From Actinomycetes bacterium (lineage in GTDB: Bacteria; Actinomycetota; Actinomycetes; Streptosporangiales; Streptosporangiaceae), in assembly GCA_021793235.1 (NCBI GenBank), contig JAJYTD010000001.1, positions 460,756-524,755 of the forward strand: DNA of 64,000 bases, read 5' to 3'. Each line of letters starts with the position of its first letter. Position 1 is the stretch's first letter. The notes below the pieces were generated by a model that saw only the letters and a program-made list of their open reading frames with translations, was not told where the DNA came from and searched no databases. Below are positions 54,901 through 63,685 of this stretch, piece by piece. A program made the translations under genes and the position numbers.

Positions 54901-55872
54901 GTGAATCCTGACAGTATGCAGAACCCGGACAGACTCCCCCCTCGCGATCTCCCGCGGCGTCGATCTGGCCGGCATCGCAACCCACTGTCCTTCGACAGTT
55001 GGGTGGGCACCCCCACCCTCGTGCTCGCCATACCCGGCGCCTCCAGCGGCGAGAACGCGCTGCGGCAGGCGGACGGCGCGGGCGCAGAGGGCGGTGCAGG
55101 CGATGCCTATGGCATCGGACAGCAGATGGCCGACCTCATTCGCGCCTACCGGCCTGAGGTCACCATCCGGTTCGGTTGTACCGCAGGAGAGGAATACCGC
55201 CTTAGCGAAGCCCTCACCGACCTCGGCCCCCAGGAAGGGCACCCGGTAAGAGGGATCGTCATCCCTCTGCTCACCGCTCCGCACCCGGCCGTCGACCGTG
55301 CCATCACCACGGCCGTCGAGCAGACAGGCGCCGACGTCCGCGTTACCGAGGCGCTCGGCCCCCACCCCATGCTCGCCGAAATCCTGCACCTGCGGCTGAC
55401 CGAGGCCGGCTTCGTGCGTGCTGATCGAATGCGGTTGATCAGCGTGGTCGCTCCCAGCACCACCATGACCGATGGTGTCCTCGTGGGCGCTGTGGGCGGT
55501 GCCGATGCCGTCAGCGCGGCCGGTGTGACCGCGGTGCTGCTCGCCGCACGGCTGGGTATCACCGTGCTGCCGGCCGATCTGGAGGACGAGGCGCACATGG
55601 CGCAGGTCCTCGACCAGCTCCGGCAGGCCGGCTGCACTCGCCCGGTGATCGCGCCGAGCGTGGTCGGCCCCGAATTCCCCGATGAGCGGCTTTCGGAGCT
55701 GGAGCGGAAGTACGGTGTGCGGGTGTGCGCTCCCATAGGCGCAGACAGCACGCTCGCCAAGATCGCCGCGTTGCGCTACGCGGAGGTACTGAACACGCTG
55801 GGGGTCCAGACCCCGCCCACAACGGAGGAGCTTCCCGCTCCCGTGGGGTCCCGGCACCGGCCGGAGAGCTGA
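54901..55872 (+). CDS. CbiX/sirohydrochlorin-chelatase-like protein
   Basis: A 323-residue protein with two halves resembling the CbiX chelatase fold. IVIPLLTAPHPAVDRAITTAVEQTGADVRVTEALGPHPMLAEIL matches the family's 'P.G.H..VD...LGPHP.L' region. The N-terminal catalytic 'HGSRDP' motif is replaced by AIPGASSGENA, so the usual metal-site His is absent there. Cobalt or ferro-chelatase activity is doubtful; it may be a degenerate member. No cobalamin or siroheme gene is adjacent. It stands between two conservons and ends in a strong terminator. Start GTG 54901; TTG 54895 is an alternative. Confidence 0.65.
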   Translation: MNPDSMQNPDRLPPRDLPRRRSGRHRNPLSFDSWVGTPTLVLAIPGASSGENALRQADGAGAEGGAGDAYGIGQQMADLIRAYRPEVTIRFGCTAGEEYRLSEALTDLGPQEGHPVRGIVIPLLTAPHPAVDRAITTAVEQTGADVRVTEALGPHPMLAEILHLRLTEAGFVRADRMRLISVVAPSTTMTDGVLVGAVGGADAVSAAGVTAVLLAARLGITVLPADLEDEAHMAQVLDQLRQAGCTRPVIAPSVVGPEFPDERLSELERKYGVRVCAPIGADSTLAKIAALRYAEVLNTLGVQTPPTTEELPAPVGSRHRPES

Positions 55873-55889
55873 CACCCGGCACCGGCCGT

Positions 55890-55932
55890 ACCTCCGGCGG
55901 TGCACTCTTTGCAAGAGCGCACCGCCGGAGGT
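55890..55932 (+). terminator. Strong hairpin terminator after the CbiX-like gene
   Basis: ACCTCCGGCGGTGC / GCACCGCCGGAGGT (14 bp) plus an inner CTCTT / AAGAG (5 bp), one mismatch between them and a TGC loop, 18 nt after the stop. Confidence 0.88.
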
Positions 55933-56025
55933 GTTCCGCGATCAGCACCGTGACTAAAAGTAGTGAAAACAGCACCCACGGATAGTGTCTTCCGGTAGCG
56001 TCGTTCCCGCCAGGTAGGGGGGATC

Positions 56026-58071
56026 ATGGACAGAACACGGGGACAAGCGTCCGTGCCGACCATTCGCAGCCAACTGACGCGCATTGTGCTGATCCCCGGC
56101 ATCAGTTTCCTGGTGCTGTGGGCCATCATGACCGCGGCCGGTACGTGGCAGGCCGGCACGCTGATGCTCGCCGTCGCCGACGGCCGCGACGGGGTCGCGG
56201 CGCTCGGCTCCCTCACCGCGGAAATGCGGGAGGAGCGGCGGCTCAGCCAACTGCGCCTCGGCGACCCCGGTGACGAGGAGGCGCGCACGGCCCTGAAACG
56301 ACAGCGCGACACCGCGGACACAGCCCTGAAGAAGGTCGAGAGACTGCTGCCGTCGCTGCGGTCCGGCAGCACCGACGAGATCCGCCGCAGCGCTGACGCA
56401 TTTCTCGGCGCGGTGGAGGAGCTCCCCGCGATACGGTCGAGCGTCGACGAGGCCGAGATCGAACGGGCCGACGCCCTGGCCGCTCATACGGAGCTGATCG
56501 AGAAGGCCGAACTTCTCACAGCGTCCCTGCTGCGGCCGATGAGCCAGGGCGAGGCCGGATCCGAGGCGGCGCTGTCGCACACGCTGCTCACCGCGCGCGA
56601 GGAGTACGCGCAGGCCGATGCCCTTCTGGCCGGAGCCATCGCCGAGGGCGCGATGGACTACGAGGAGACGGCGCACTTCACCTATCTCACCGCCTCCTAT
56701 CGGCGTGCCATCTCCTCCGTCGCTCCGGAGCTGCGCGGCAGTACCCAGGAACACTACGAGACACTGGTTTCCTCGACCCCCTGGGTCGCCACCCAGCGGC
56801 TCAGCCGGGAGGTCGTCACCCGCCCACCAGTGCGTTCCGCCCGAACCTCCGAAGACTCGGCCGAGTGGAACTCCGAGATCAGCGTCACAGCGGACGAATG
56901 GGAGAAAGCAGTGCAGAGCGCCGTACCCGCGCTCGACGATGTGGTCGCGGTGCAGATGGAGTCCGCCATCCGGACGTCCTGGGAGGCCGCGCTCGGGCGA
57001 ATCGCGGTATCGGTGGCCGGATGCGTGCTCACACTCGTCGCGGGAACCGCGGCCATCATCATCGCCAACCGTTCCTCACGCCGACTGACCGAGCGGCTGC
57101 GCCGACTGCGCAGCCAGACGCTGGCGCTTTCCGAATCGCGGCTGCCCGCGATCGTGAACCGGGCCCAAAGCGGTCGGCGGGTCGACCTGGCCGAGGAATT
57201 GCCCCGCCTGTCCTACGGCAGGGACGAGATCGGTCAGGTCGCCGACGCGTTCAACATCGCCCAGCGCACCGCGGTGGGAGCAGCAGTCAAGCAGGCCGAG
57301 ATCCGCGAGGGCGCCAACCGCGTGTTCCTCTCCATCGCCTACCGCAATCAGGCCCTGGTCCAGCGCCAGCTACGCCTCCTTGACGAAATCGAATACGACG
57401 AGGAGGACCCGGAAACACTGCGTAAGCTGTTCCGGCTCGACCACCTGGCCACACGCGCCCGCCGCTACGCCGGCAACCTGCTCATCCTCAGCGGTGCCCG
57501 CTCCTCCCGCCGCTGGCGCGATCCGCTCCTGCTGGTGGACGTGCTGCGGGCCGCGATCTCAGAGACCGAGGACTACGAGCGGGTCCGGCTCACCTCCGCT
57601 GCGCGCGTACGGGTGCGCGGGACAGCCGTGGCCGATGTCGTGCACCTTATCGCCGAACTGGTCGAGAACGCGGCCCAGTTCTCCCCCTCTGACGCAGCCG
57701 TCGACCTCAACTGCGGGACGGTGGCCGGAGGTGTGGCCGTGGACGTAGAGGACAGGGGCCTGGGCATGACCGAGGAAGGCTATGCGGCGGCCGGGCGCGT
57801 CCTGGCCGAGGCCCCCGAGTTCGATGTGATGGCCCTGCCGGACGAGCCCCGCTTGGGGCTGTTCGTGGTGGCCCGGTTGGCCGCCCGGCACGGCGTCAAG
57901 GTGCGGCTGTGCCCGTCTCCTTACGGGGGCACCCGGGCAACGGCGATCCTGCCTGAGGAGCTGTTGGAATACGAGCCGCGCGAAGAGCAGGACGCGCCGG
58001 TTCCCGCGCGGATGGCCGCCTCCCGGCCTGACGGCGCGCACGAGCCGGTGGAGTCCAGCGTTGACGGATAG
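56026..58071 (+). CDS. Second CvnA-type sensor kinase-like protein
   Basis: A 681-residue paralogue of the upstream CvnA. It has TM1 (~17-44), a NIT-like external domain, TM2 (~325-346), a HAMP-like linker (RLTERLRRLRSQTLALSESRLPAIV), the shared GRDEIGQVADAFNIAQRTAVGAAVKQAEIREGANRVFLSIAYRNQALVQRQL, and a HATPase domain (LIAELVENAAQFSP, DRGLGM, GLFVVARLAARHG). It lacks the long disordered C-terminal tail of the first copy. RBS GGGGGG. Only a DUF742 gene follows; cvnB and cvnD equivalents are missing, so this is a reduced conservon. Confidence 0.88.
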   Translation: MDRTRGQASVPTIRSQLTRIVLIPGISFLVLWAIMTAAGTWQAGTLMLAVADGRDGVAALGSLTAEMREERRLSQLRLGDPGDEEARTALKRQRDTADTALKKVERLLPSLRSGSTDEIRRSADAFLGAVEELPAIRSSVDEAEIERADALAAHTELIEKAELLTASLLRPMSQGEAGSEAALSHTLLTAREEYAQADALLAGAIAEGAMDYEETAHFTYLTASYRRAISSVAPELRGSTQEHYETLVSSTPWVATQRLSREVVTRPPVRSARTSEDSAEWNSEISVTADEWEKAVQSAVPALDDVVAVQMESAIRTSWEAALGRIAVSVAGCVLTLVAGTAAIIIANRSSRRLTERLRRLRSQTLALSESRLPAIVNRAQSGRRVDLAEELPRLSYGRDEIGQVADAFNIAQRTAVGAAVKQAEIREGANRVFLSIAYRNQALVQRQLRLLDEIEYDEEDPETLRKLFRLDHLATRARRYAGNLLILSGARSSRRWRDPLLLVDVLRAAISETEDYERVRLTSAARVRVRGTAVADVVHLIAELVENAAQFSPSDAAVDLNCGTVAGGVAVDVEDRGLGMTEEGYAAAGRVLAEAPEFDVMALPDEPRLGLFVVARLAARHGVKVRLCPSPYGGTRATAILPEELLEYEPREEQDAPVPARMAASRPDGAHEPVESSVDG

Positions 58072-58414
58072 ACCAAGCGACGGCGAGGCGGAGCGGCTGG
58101 TGCGGCCTTTTGCCGTCCACTCCGGGAGTGTCGCGGCGAGCGCCGGACCGGGCCTGCTCAGTCTCGTTGTGGCGCGGCGCCTTCCCGGGCAGAGCGAGGA
58201 GCTGTACCCCGAACGCGAGGCCGTCTTGCGCTTGGCCCAGTGCCCGCAGACGGTCGTCGAACTCGCGGCCCACCTCGGTCTGCCGTTGAGCGTGGTCAAG
58301 CTCATCGTTTCCGACATGATCACCAGCGGATCACTGGATCCGTGTGAGCCTTTGCCGGAGCAGGCCGGAGACGGTTTTCTGCAGAAGCTGCTGGACGGCC
58401 TGCGCGCATTGTGA
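58061..58414 (+). CDS. Second DUF742 (CvnC-type) protein
   Basis: A 117-residue DUF742 protein (LVRPFAVHSGSVAASAGPGLLSLVV...LYPEREAVLRLAQCPQTVVELAAHLGLPLSVVKLIVSDMITSGSL), the usual compact form. TTG 58061 has GGTGGAG 7 nt upstream and overlaps the second cvnA by 11 nt. It may function with CvnB and CvnD from the first cluster, which would tie both sensors to one GTPase. That is inference. Confidence 0.85.
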   Translation: MTDRPSDGEAERLVRPFAVHSGSVAASAGPGLLSLVVARRLPGQSEELYPEREAVLRLAQCPQTVVELAAHLGLPLSVVKLIVSDMITSGSLDPCEPLPEQAGDGFLQKLLDGLRAL

Positions 58415-58511
58415 GGAGATGATCCCTTATCTACAGCCCGAAAGAGGGGGATGAGCAGGGCTCCGACTGCGTAGACGGCCGGCTGTCCGCTTCCTGAATA
58501 TCGCGCCTTGC

Positions 58512-58524
58512 TAGCGTGGCGCTG
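58512..58524 (+). promoter_or_regulatory. Probable leaderless promoter for lhgO
   Basis: TAGCGT (58512-58517) is followed by exactly 7 nt and then ATG 58525. No Shine-Dalgarno is present and the -35 is poor. Confidence 0.4.
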
Positions 58525-59739
58525 ATGAGCACCCACCGAATCGGCATCATCGGCGCGGGTATCCTCGGCCTGGCGCTGGCCGGATGGATCACCTCGAACC
58601 GTCCCGGAGCACAGGTCACCGTGCTGGAGAAGGAGGAGCGGGTCGCCGCCCACCAGACCGGCCACAACAGCGGAGTCGTGCATGCCGGACTCTACTACCG
58701 GCCCGGATCGCTGAAGGCGACCCTCTGCCGCCGCGGTGTCGGACTGCTGCGGGACTACTGTGCCGATCGGGGACTGCCCTATGACGAGGTCGGCAAGGTG
58801 CTCGTGGCCCGCAGCACCGACGACGCGGCACGCCTGGACAAGATCCACCGCACGGCCGAGGCCAACGGGGTCCCCGGCATCCAGCGGCTCGGCCCGGAAG
58901 GGCTGCGCGAGATCGAACCCCACGTCGAAGGGGTCGAGGGCCTGCACTCGCCCAGCACCGCCATCACCGACTACATCGCCGTCGCCGAGGCCCTCGCCGA
59001 CGATGTCCGCAGAGCCGGCGGCCGGGTGTGTCTCGGTACTCCCGTGATCGCGCTGCGCCAAGACGCCGACGGCGCCCACGCACTCACCGGCGATCCGCAC
59101 GGCGAGCGCGTGAAAAGGCGTTTCGACGTGCTCATCATCTGCGGTGGGCTGCAGAGCGACCGGCTCGCCCGGATGGCCGGCGGCGGCGCCGATCCGCGCA
59201 TCATCCCCTTCCGGGGCCAATACCACGAACTGGCACCCGAAAGCCGCCATCTCGTACGCGGCCTGATCTACCCGGTTCCCGACCCGCGTTACCCGTTCTT
59301 GGGCGTGCATCTCACACGTCATGTCCACGGCGAGGTGATGGCCGGGCCCAACGCGCTCCTCGCCGGAGCCCGCGAGGGATACCGGCTCGGCGACCTCCGG
59401 CCCCGCGACATCCGGGAAACCCTCGCCTGGCCCGGGTTCTGGCGCCTCGCCCGCGCGCACTGGACCATGGGCGCGCGGGAAACAGCCGTATCGGCCTCCA
59501 CCGCCGCCTTCGCCCGCGAGGCAGCCCGCCTCGTCCCCGAGATCACCAGGGCGGACCTGCGCCCCGCGCCGGCCGGCGTGCGTGCCCAGGCGCTCACCCG
59601 CGCAGGCGTGCTGCTCGACGACTTCGCCGTGGACACCCACGGTCGGGTCGTCTGCGTCCGCAACGCCCCCTCGCCGGCCGCGACCTCGTCCCTGGCCATC
59701 GCCGAGTATCTGGGGGAGAAGACGCTGTCGGCGTACTGA
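58525..59739 (+). CDS. lhgO: L-2-hydroxyglutarate oxidase/dehydrogenase
   Basis: A 404-residue DAO-fold flavoenzyme of the LhgO/L2HGDH family. It has the FAD loop RIGIIGAGILGLALAGWI, then HQTGHNSGVVHAGLYYRPGSLKATLCRRG, which is highly typical of the family, and IIPFRGQYHEL...YPVPDPRYPFLGVHLTRHVHGEV. It oxidises L-2-hydroxyglutarate, a side product of malate/lactate dehydrogenase or of glutarate breakdown, to 2-oxoglutarate. Neighbours do not indicate a pathway, so metabolite repair is the likely role. It is convergent with the minus-strand operon; no clear terminator lies in the 85-nt gap. Confidence 0.92.
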   Translation: MSTHRIGIIGAGILGLALAGWITSNRPGAQVTVLEKEERVAAHQTGHNSGVVHAGLYYRPGSLKATLCRRGVGLLRDYCADRGLPYDEVGKVLVARSTDDAARLDKIHRTAEANGVPGIQRLGPEGLREIEPHVEGVEGLHSPSTAITDYIAVAEALADDVRRAGGRVCLGTPVIALRQDADGAHALTGDPHGERVKRRFDVLIICGGLQSDRLARMAGGGADPRIIPFRGQYHELAPESRHLVRGLIYPVPDPRYPFLGVHLTRHVHGEVMAGPNALLAGAREGYRLGDLRPRDIRETLAWPGFWRLARAHWTMGARETAVSASTAAFAREAARLVPEITRADLRPAPAGVRAQALTRAGVLLDDFAVDTHGRVVCVRNAPSPAATSSLAIAEYLGEKTLSAY

Positions 59740-59824
59740 GCACATGTGTGAGCAGATGGCCGCGGCGGGGACGAGACACGCGACCAGCCTTGCTCTGTGC
59801 GCAGGCCGCCGGTGAAGAGGAGCG

Positions 59825-60403
59825 CTAACCGGTGAGGTCGATAATGAACGAACCGGCCAGTAGCAGCGCGATCCCCGCGCTGTAAAGGGCGGCGCGCACC
59901 CTGCTCGGGTGCTCCCGCAGCGTCCGCCACGTGTACAGTGCGATCCCCGCGACGACCAGTGTCCCCTCGACGAGAGCCGCGGTCAAAACGTGCTCCCACA
60001 ACCCGAACCCGAGCAGCGGCAACCCTCCGGCATTGCCCGGGAACACCGCGATATCAGGCCGGTGCACTAAGAGATCGAGCAGCCAGTGGCTGAACACCGT
60101 TCCTGCGACGACCCACCCGGCATCAGCGCCCCAGCGGCCGCGGGCCAACACGTGGACGAGCCAGCCCGCCAGGGCTGCCATCAGCACGTTCGACAGCAAC
60201 GCATGCGAATATTCGGCGGTGATCAGCAGCGAACCGTAGCCCGCCGCGCCGGGAGCGGCCGGTTCCAACCGCTCTACCCCGGCCAGGCTCAGCGGCAGGA
60301 AAACGATGTCGGGCACCTGGCTTGCCACCAGCAGCACACCCATGGGAAGTGCGGGCCGCCAGGCCTTCACGATCCCCGCTACCCCGAAATGTCCGGCGAG
60401 CAT
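59825..60403 (-). CDS. YdjM/DUF457-like polytopic membrane protein
   Basis: A 192-residue protein with about five hydrophobic segments. Conserved polar residues lie at membrane edges (AGHFGVAG, SQVPDIVFLP, EYSHALLS, FSHWLLDLLVHRPD, LWEHVLT). The H...D...HS...SHxxxD pattern resembles the metal-dependent hydrolase-like DUF457/YdjM family, whose activity is not established. It is the last gene of a three-gene minus-strand operon; its ATG overlaps the TetR stop by one base (TGATG). Confidence 0.6.
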   Translation of the reverse strand: MLAGHFGVAGIVKAWRPALPMGVLLVASQVPDIVFLPLSLAGVERLEPAAPGAAGYGSLLITAEYSHALLSNVLMAALAGWLVHVLARGRWGADAGWVVAGTVFSHWLLDLLVHRPDIAVFPGNAGGLPLLGFGLWEHVLTAALVEGTLVVAGIALYTWRTLREHPSRVRAALYSAGIALLLAGSFIIDLTG

Positions 60404-60990
60404 CAATCCACCATCCCGTCCATCGGCTTCGGCCAGTTCTTCAGGGCTTTGACCAGGCCGTCCAGCAGAACAGCGAAACTGGTGTCGACACTCTGCGGCA
60501 GTCCAAAGCCCCCGCGCGTCTCCAAATCCACGAAACCGTGCAGCGCGCTCCGCAGCGTCCGTATCACGTCGATCACCGACTCCTCGGGGATGCCGAACCC
60601 GCGCACGATTGCGACCATCACCTCGACAGCGGTGAAGAAGACCTTCGCAGCCTCCTCGTCGTTCTGATCCGGGGCCAGGTTCAGCGCGGCGTACCGGCCG
60701 GGGTGGGCGCGGGCCCAGTCCCGATAAGCGGCGGCGACCGAGCGCACCGCATCCGCACCGGAACGGCCGATCGCCGCCCGGCCGAGGACGTCGCCGAACT
60801 CGCGGGCACTCGCGATGGCGACCTCCCGACGCAGCCCGTCAAGGCCGTGCACGTGCTTGTACAGGCTGGGAACCGCCACACCGAGGCGCTTGGCGACCGC
60901 GGCAAGAGACAGCGCAGCGAACCCGTGTTCGTCGCTGACCCTGGCGGCCTCTTCGGTCACAACAGCAGGTGTGAGGCCGGCCCTAGGCAT
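60403..60990 (-). CDS. TetR-family regulator
   Basis: A 195-residue TetR regulator (MPRAGLTPAVVTEEAARVSDEHGFAALSLAAVAKRLGVAVPSLYKHVHGLDGLRRE). Its C-terminal domain is of the WHG/TetR_C_33 kind (YRDWARAHPGRYAALNLAP, LRSALHGFVDLETRGGFGLP). It is encoded inside the hydrolase operon, overlapping the hydrolase gene by 8 nt. A perfect GCTAAT / ATTAGC palindrome at the operon promoter is the probable operator, giving autoregulation. Confidence 0.92.
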   Translation of the reverse strand: MPRAGLTPAVVTEEAARVSDEHGFAALSLAAVAKRLGVAVPSLYKHVHGLDGLRREVAIASAREFGDVLGRAAIGRSGADAVRSVAAAYRDWARAHPGRYAALNLAPDQNDEEAAKVFFTAVEVMVAIVRGFGIPEESVIDVIRTLRSALHGFVDLETRGGFGLPQSVDTSFAVLLDGLVKALKNWPKPMDGMVD

Positions 60991-61792
60991 CAGCCACCGC
61001 CTGCTCCGCAAGATCGGCGATGACCGGGACCACCACGTCGGGCCGCTGTGCCTGCGCGTAATGGCCGCAGTCGGGGACCATCACCACGGAGCCGTTCACG
61101 ACCGAGGCCACCCACTCGGCCTCGCCGCGCTGATCCTTCCAGTCAGGATCCTGCTCGCCCATGATCACCACGGCCTTCGCGGTCAGTCCCTTGGCCTCCA
61201 GCACCTGCTCGTGGGGTGCGTAGATGGTGTTGAAGACCGCCCGATAGCGGTCGGCCGGGCGCAGCATCTCCAGGATGAGCGCCTTCTGCTCCCGGTAGCC
61301 CTCAGGTGCGCGGCCCGCGTGGAGGCTGCCGTAGAAAGTCGTCAACGCCTTGGGTCCCCATGGGCGGACAAGCAGTAGCCGCTGCGACAGCCGGGCGAAC
61401 AGATTGGGTACGGGGTTGCGCAGGAACGGGCCGAGCAGGGCGATGCCGGTCACCAAGTCGGGGCGCTCCTGGGCGGCGATGGTCGCAGAGGCGGCTCCCA
61501 TCGAGTTTCCGACCACGACGGCATCCTTCCCACCGACCTCATCGATGAGTGCGAGCGCGTCTTCGGCGGCAGCCCGATTGGTGAAGCAGGTGAACGTGGT
61601 GTCGCTGTCGCCGTGGCCGCGCAGGTCCATGACGGCGACCCGGTACCCGGCATCGGAGAGGGCGGCGCCCAGGAACCGGAAGGAGGCGCGGTGGTCGAAC
61701 ATGCCGGGGATGCAGACGATCAGTGTCCCGGTGTTGTCGGCGCCGTACATGTCGTAGGCGATGCGTCCTTGGGGGCGTTCGAGCAGGTGCAC
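60983..61792 (-). CDS. Alpha/beta hydrolase
   Basis: A 269-residue alpha/beta hydrolase. The oxyanion/early strand is VCIPGMFDHRASFRFL, then DLRGHGDSD, the nucleophile elbow GNSMGAAS (Ser), the acid in IMGEQDPDW, and the His in PDCGHYAQAQRPD. The substrate is unknown; haloperoxidase-like and esterase subgroups share this pattern. GTG 61792 has GGAGGG 6 nt upstream. It is first in the operon with TetR and a membrane protein, so expression is probably induced by a TetR ligand. Confidence 0.88.
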   Translation of the reverse strand: MHLLERPQGRIAYDMYGADNTGTLIVCIPGMFDHRASFRFLGAALSDAGYRVAVMDLRGHGDSDTTFTCFTNRAAAEDALALIDEVGGKDAVVVGNSMGAASATIAAQERPDLVTGIALLGPFLRNPVPNLFARLSQRLLLVRPWGPKALTTFYGSLHAGRAPEGYREQKALILEMLRPADRYRAVFNTIYAPHEQVLEAKGLTAKAVVIMGEQDPDWKDQRGEAEWVASVVNGSVVMVPDCGHYAQAQRPDVVVPVIADLAEQAVADA

Positions 61793-61810
61793 GGTGATCC
61801 CTCCAAATAA

Positions 61811-61825
61811 GCTAATCGTATTAGC
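61811..61825. promoter_or_regulatory. TetR operator candidate
   Basis: GCTAATCGTATTAGC is a perfect 6-bp dyad with a 3-nt centre in an AT-rich island. It covers the predicted start point of the minus-strand operon, and a related half-site ATTAGCC occurs at 61841-61847. Confidence 0.7.
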
Positions 61826-61829
61826 CTTT

Positions 61830-61858
61830 TAGTTAATTACATTAGCCAATGCTGTCAA
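61830..61858 (-). promoter_or_regulatory. Promoter of the hydrolase-TetR operon
   Basis: On the minus strand TTGACA (61858-61853), a 17-nt spacer, then TAACTA (61835-61830). The -35 is consensus and the -10 weak. The start point would fall in the GCTAAT / ATTAGC palindrome. Confidence 0.55.
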
Positions 61859-62024
61859 GGTGCGTCACCATGCGGTGCCGCATGCGGCCGGGCGGCGCGG
61901 AAACCATGCGGCGTCCGCAGAGAGCAGCGGATACGGTAGAAGACGTCCAGCCGGAAACCCGGGCAGAGCTCCGGTCCTCGCCGAAGAGCCGCCGCCCTTC
62001 GCGACCGTCAACGGAAAGACCACA

Positions 62025-63371
62025 GTGACCGACATCATCGACGAACTCGAATGGCGCGGGCTCCTCGCGCAGACCACCGACCTTGACGAGCTTCGCAAGG
62101 CCCTCGCCGATGGCCCGGTCACTCTCTATTGCGGCTTCGACCCCACGGCAGGAAGCCTGCACGTCGGCCATCTCACCCAGCTCCTCACCCTGGCGCGTTT
62201 CCAGCGCGCCGGCCACCGCCCCATCGCCCTGGTGGGCGGGGGCACCGGCCTCATCGGCGATCCGAAGCCCACCGCCGAACGATCATTGAACCCGGTGGAG
62301 ACCGTCGAGGAATGGGTCCAGGTGCTGGGCCGACAGCTCTCGGCCTTCCTGCAGTTCGCCCCTGAAGGCCGGCAGCCCCGTCCGACCGACGCCATCCTGG
62401 CCGACAATGCCGAATGGCTCGGCGCCATGAGCGCGATCGAGATGCTGCGAGACATCGGCAAACATTTCAGCATCAACCAGATGCTCGCGCGGGAGACGGT
62501 GAAGAACCGGCTCGACGGTGAGGGCATGAGCTACACCGAGTTCAGCTATGTGCTGCTGCAGTCCTATGACTACGTCGAGCTCTACCGCCGGTACGGTTGC
62601 ACGCTGCAGATCGGCGGCAGCGACCAGTGGGGCAACATCACAGCGGGACTGGACCTGATCCGACGCATCGAGGGAAACAAGCCCCACGGTCCGGCCCACT
62701 GCTTGACCACGAACCTGCTCACCAAGAGCGACGGCAGCAAGTTCGGCAAGACCGAGACGGGCACAGTGTGGCTGGACGCGGAGCTGACCAGTCCCTACGC
62801 CTTCTACCAGTACTGGTTCAATGCCGACGACCGCGATGTCATCCGCTACCTCAAAGTGTTCAGCTTCCGCTCCCGCGAGGAGATCGAGGACCTGGAGGAG
62901 CAGACCACCGAACGTCCCGCCGCGCGCGCCGCTCAGCGTGCGCTGGCAGAAGAGCTCACCACACTCGTGCACGGTGAGGAGGAGTGCGCAAAGGTCGTCC
63001 AGGCCAGCCGTGCACTGTTCGGTCAAGCCGATCTCTCGAGTCTCGACGCGCGGACGCTCGGGGCCGCCCTCACCGAAGTGCCCAAGGCGGAGTTCCCCGA
63101 ACCGGTCGGAGAACTGCCGCCTCTGGTCGACCTGCTCGCGGCGACAGGGCTGGTCCCCAGCAAGTCCGCGGCGCGCAGGGCGATCCAGGAGGGCGGTGCC
63201 TACCTCAACAACACCAAGGTGACCGAGGTGGACGCCCGGGTGTCGGAGGAGGACCTGCTGCACGGGCGGTACCTGGTACTGCGCAGGGGTAAGCGCAACG
63301 TGGGCGGTGTCCTGGTGGGCTCTCGGGCTGACGGGCCGGCTGACGGAGCCGATCGGGGACCTCTGCCGTAG
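62025..63371 (+). CDS. tyrS: Tyrosyl-tRNA synthetase
   Basis: A 448-residue TyrRS of the bacterial KFGKT type. It has FDPTAGSLHVGHL (the HIGH equivalent, 46-49), GGSDQWGNITAG, LLTKSDGSKFGKTETG (KMSKS loop, 239-243), an anticodon-binding middle domain and a C-terminal S4 domain (VPSKSAARRAIQEGGAYLNNTKV). GTG 62025 has GGAAAG 6 nt upstream. The frame open back to 61860 is not needed. tyrS just before an rRNA operon is a recurrent arrangement in these actinobacteria. Confidence 0.96.
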   Translation: MTDIIDELEWRGLLAQTTDLDELRKALADGPVTLYCGFDPTAGSLHVGHLTQLLTLARFQRAGHRPIALVGGGTGLIGDPKPTAERSLNPVETVEEWVQVLGRQLSAFLQFAPEGRQPRPTDAILADNAEWLGAMSAIEMLRDIGKHFSINQMLARETVKNRLDGEGMSYTEFSYVLLQSYDYVELYRRYGCTLQIGGSDQWGNITAGLDLIRRIEGNKPHGPAHCLTTNLLTKSDGSKFGKTETGTVWLDAELTSPYAFYQYWFNADDRDVIRYLKVFSFRSREEIEDLEEQTTERPAARAAQRALAEELTTLVHGEEECAKVVQASRALFGQADLSSLDARTLGAALTEVPKAEFPEPVGELPPLVDLLAATGLVPSKSAARRAIQEGGAYLNNTKVTEVDARVSEEDLLHGRYLVLRRGKRNVGGVLVGSRADGPADGADRGPLP

Positions 63372-63376
63372 TGTCT

Positions 63377-63405
63377 CCGGGCCTCTTCGCCACGGAGAGG
63401 CCCGG
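63377..63405 (+). terminator. Hairpin terminator after tyrS
   Basis: A perfect 10-bp stem, CCGGGCCTCT / AGAGGCCCGG, with a 9-nt loop, 5 nt after the tyrS stop. Confidence 0.82.
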
Positions 63406-63656
63406 GCGGGCAAAGAGATGCTGCTCCGGGAAGAATCCGAGCGGAACCGGAAATAAATCCTCGAGGGGGCAGGTTTAACAGATCACGGCATCGGAAAGGT
63501 ATGCCGGTACGAACGAACAGACCTGACCTACCACGCGAAGCCGGAACCCGCCACTGGGGTAGGCGGTACCGGAGCCGCGTGAGCCCGGGTCGCCACAACC
63601 TGCTCCAAGGTCGTGGTGCTGTGACCAAGGCCACTGCTTTGGGCTTTCATGGCGGT

Positions 63657-63685
63657 TTGACTTGCCCGGGCGCGGAACCTAAAGT
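63657..63685 (+). promoter_or_regulatory. rRNA operon promoter 1
   Basis: TTGACT (63657-63662), a 17-nt spacer, TAAAGT (63680-63685): a near-consensus vegetative promoter in the non-coding region after tyrS. Confidence 0.75.

Noticed and set aside
57559..59745. A 728-codon minus-strand frame across cvnA2, DUF742 and lhgO
   Set aside because: It crosses three well-supported plus-strand genes and has no domain of its own.
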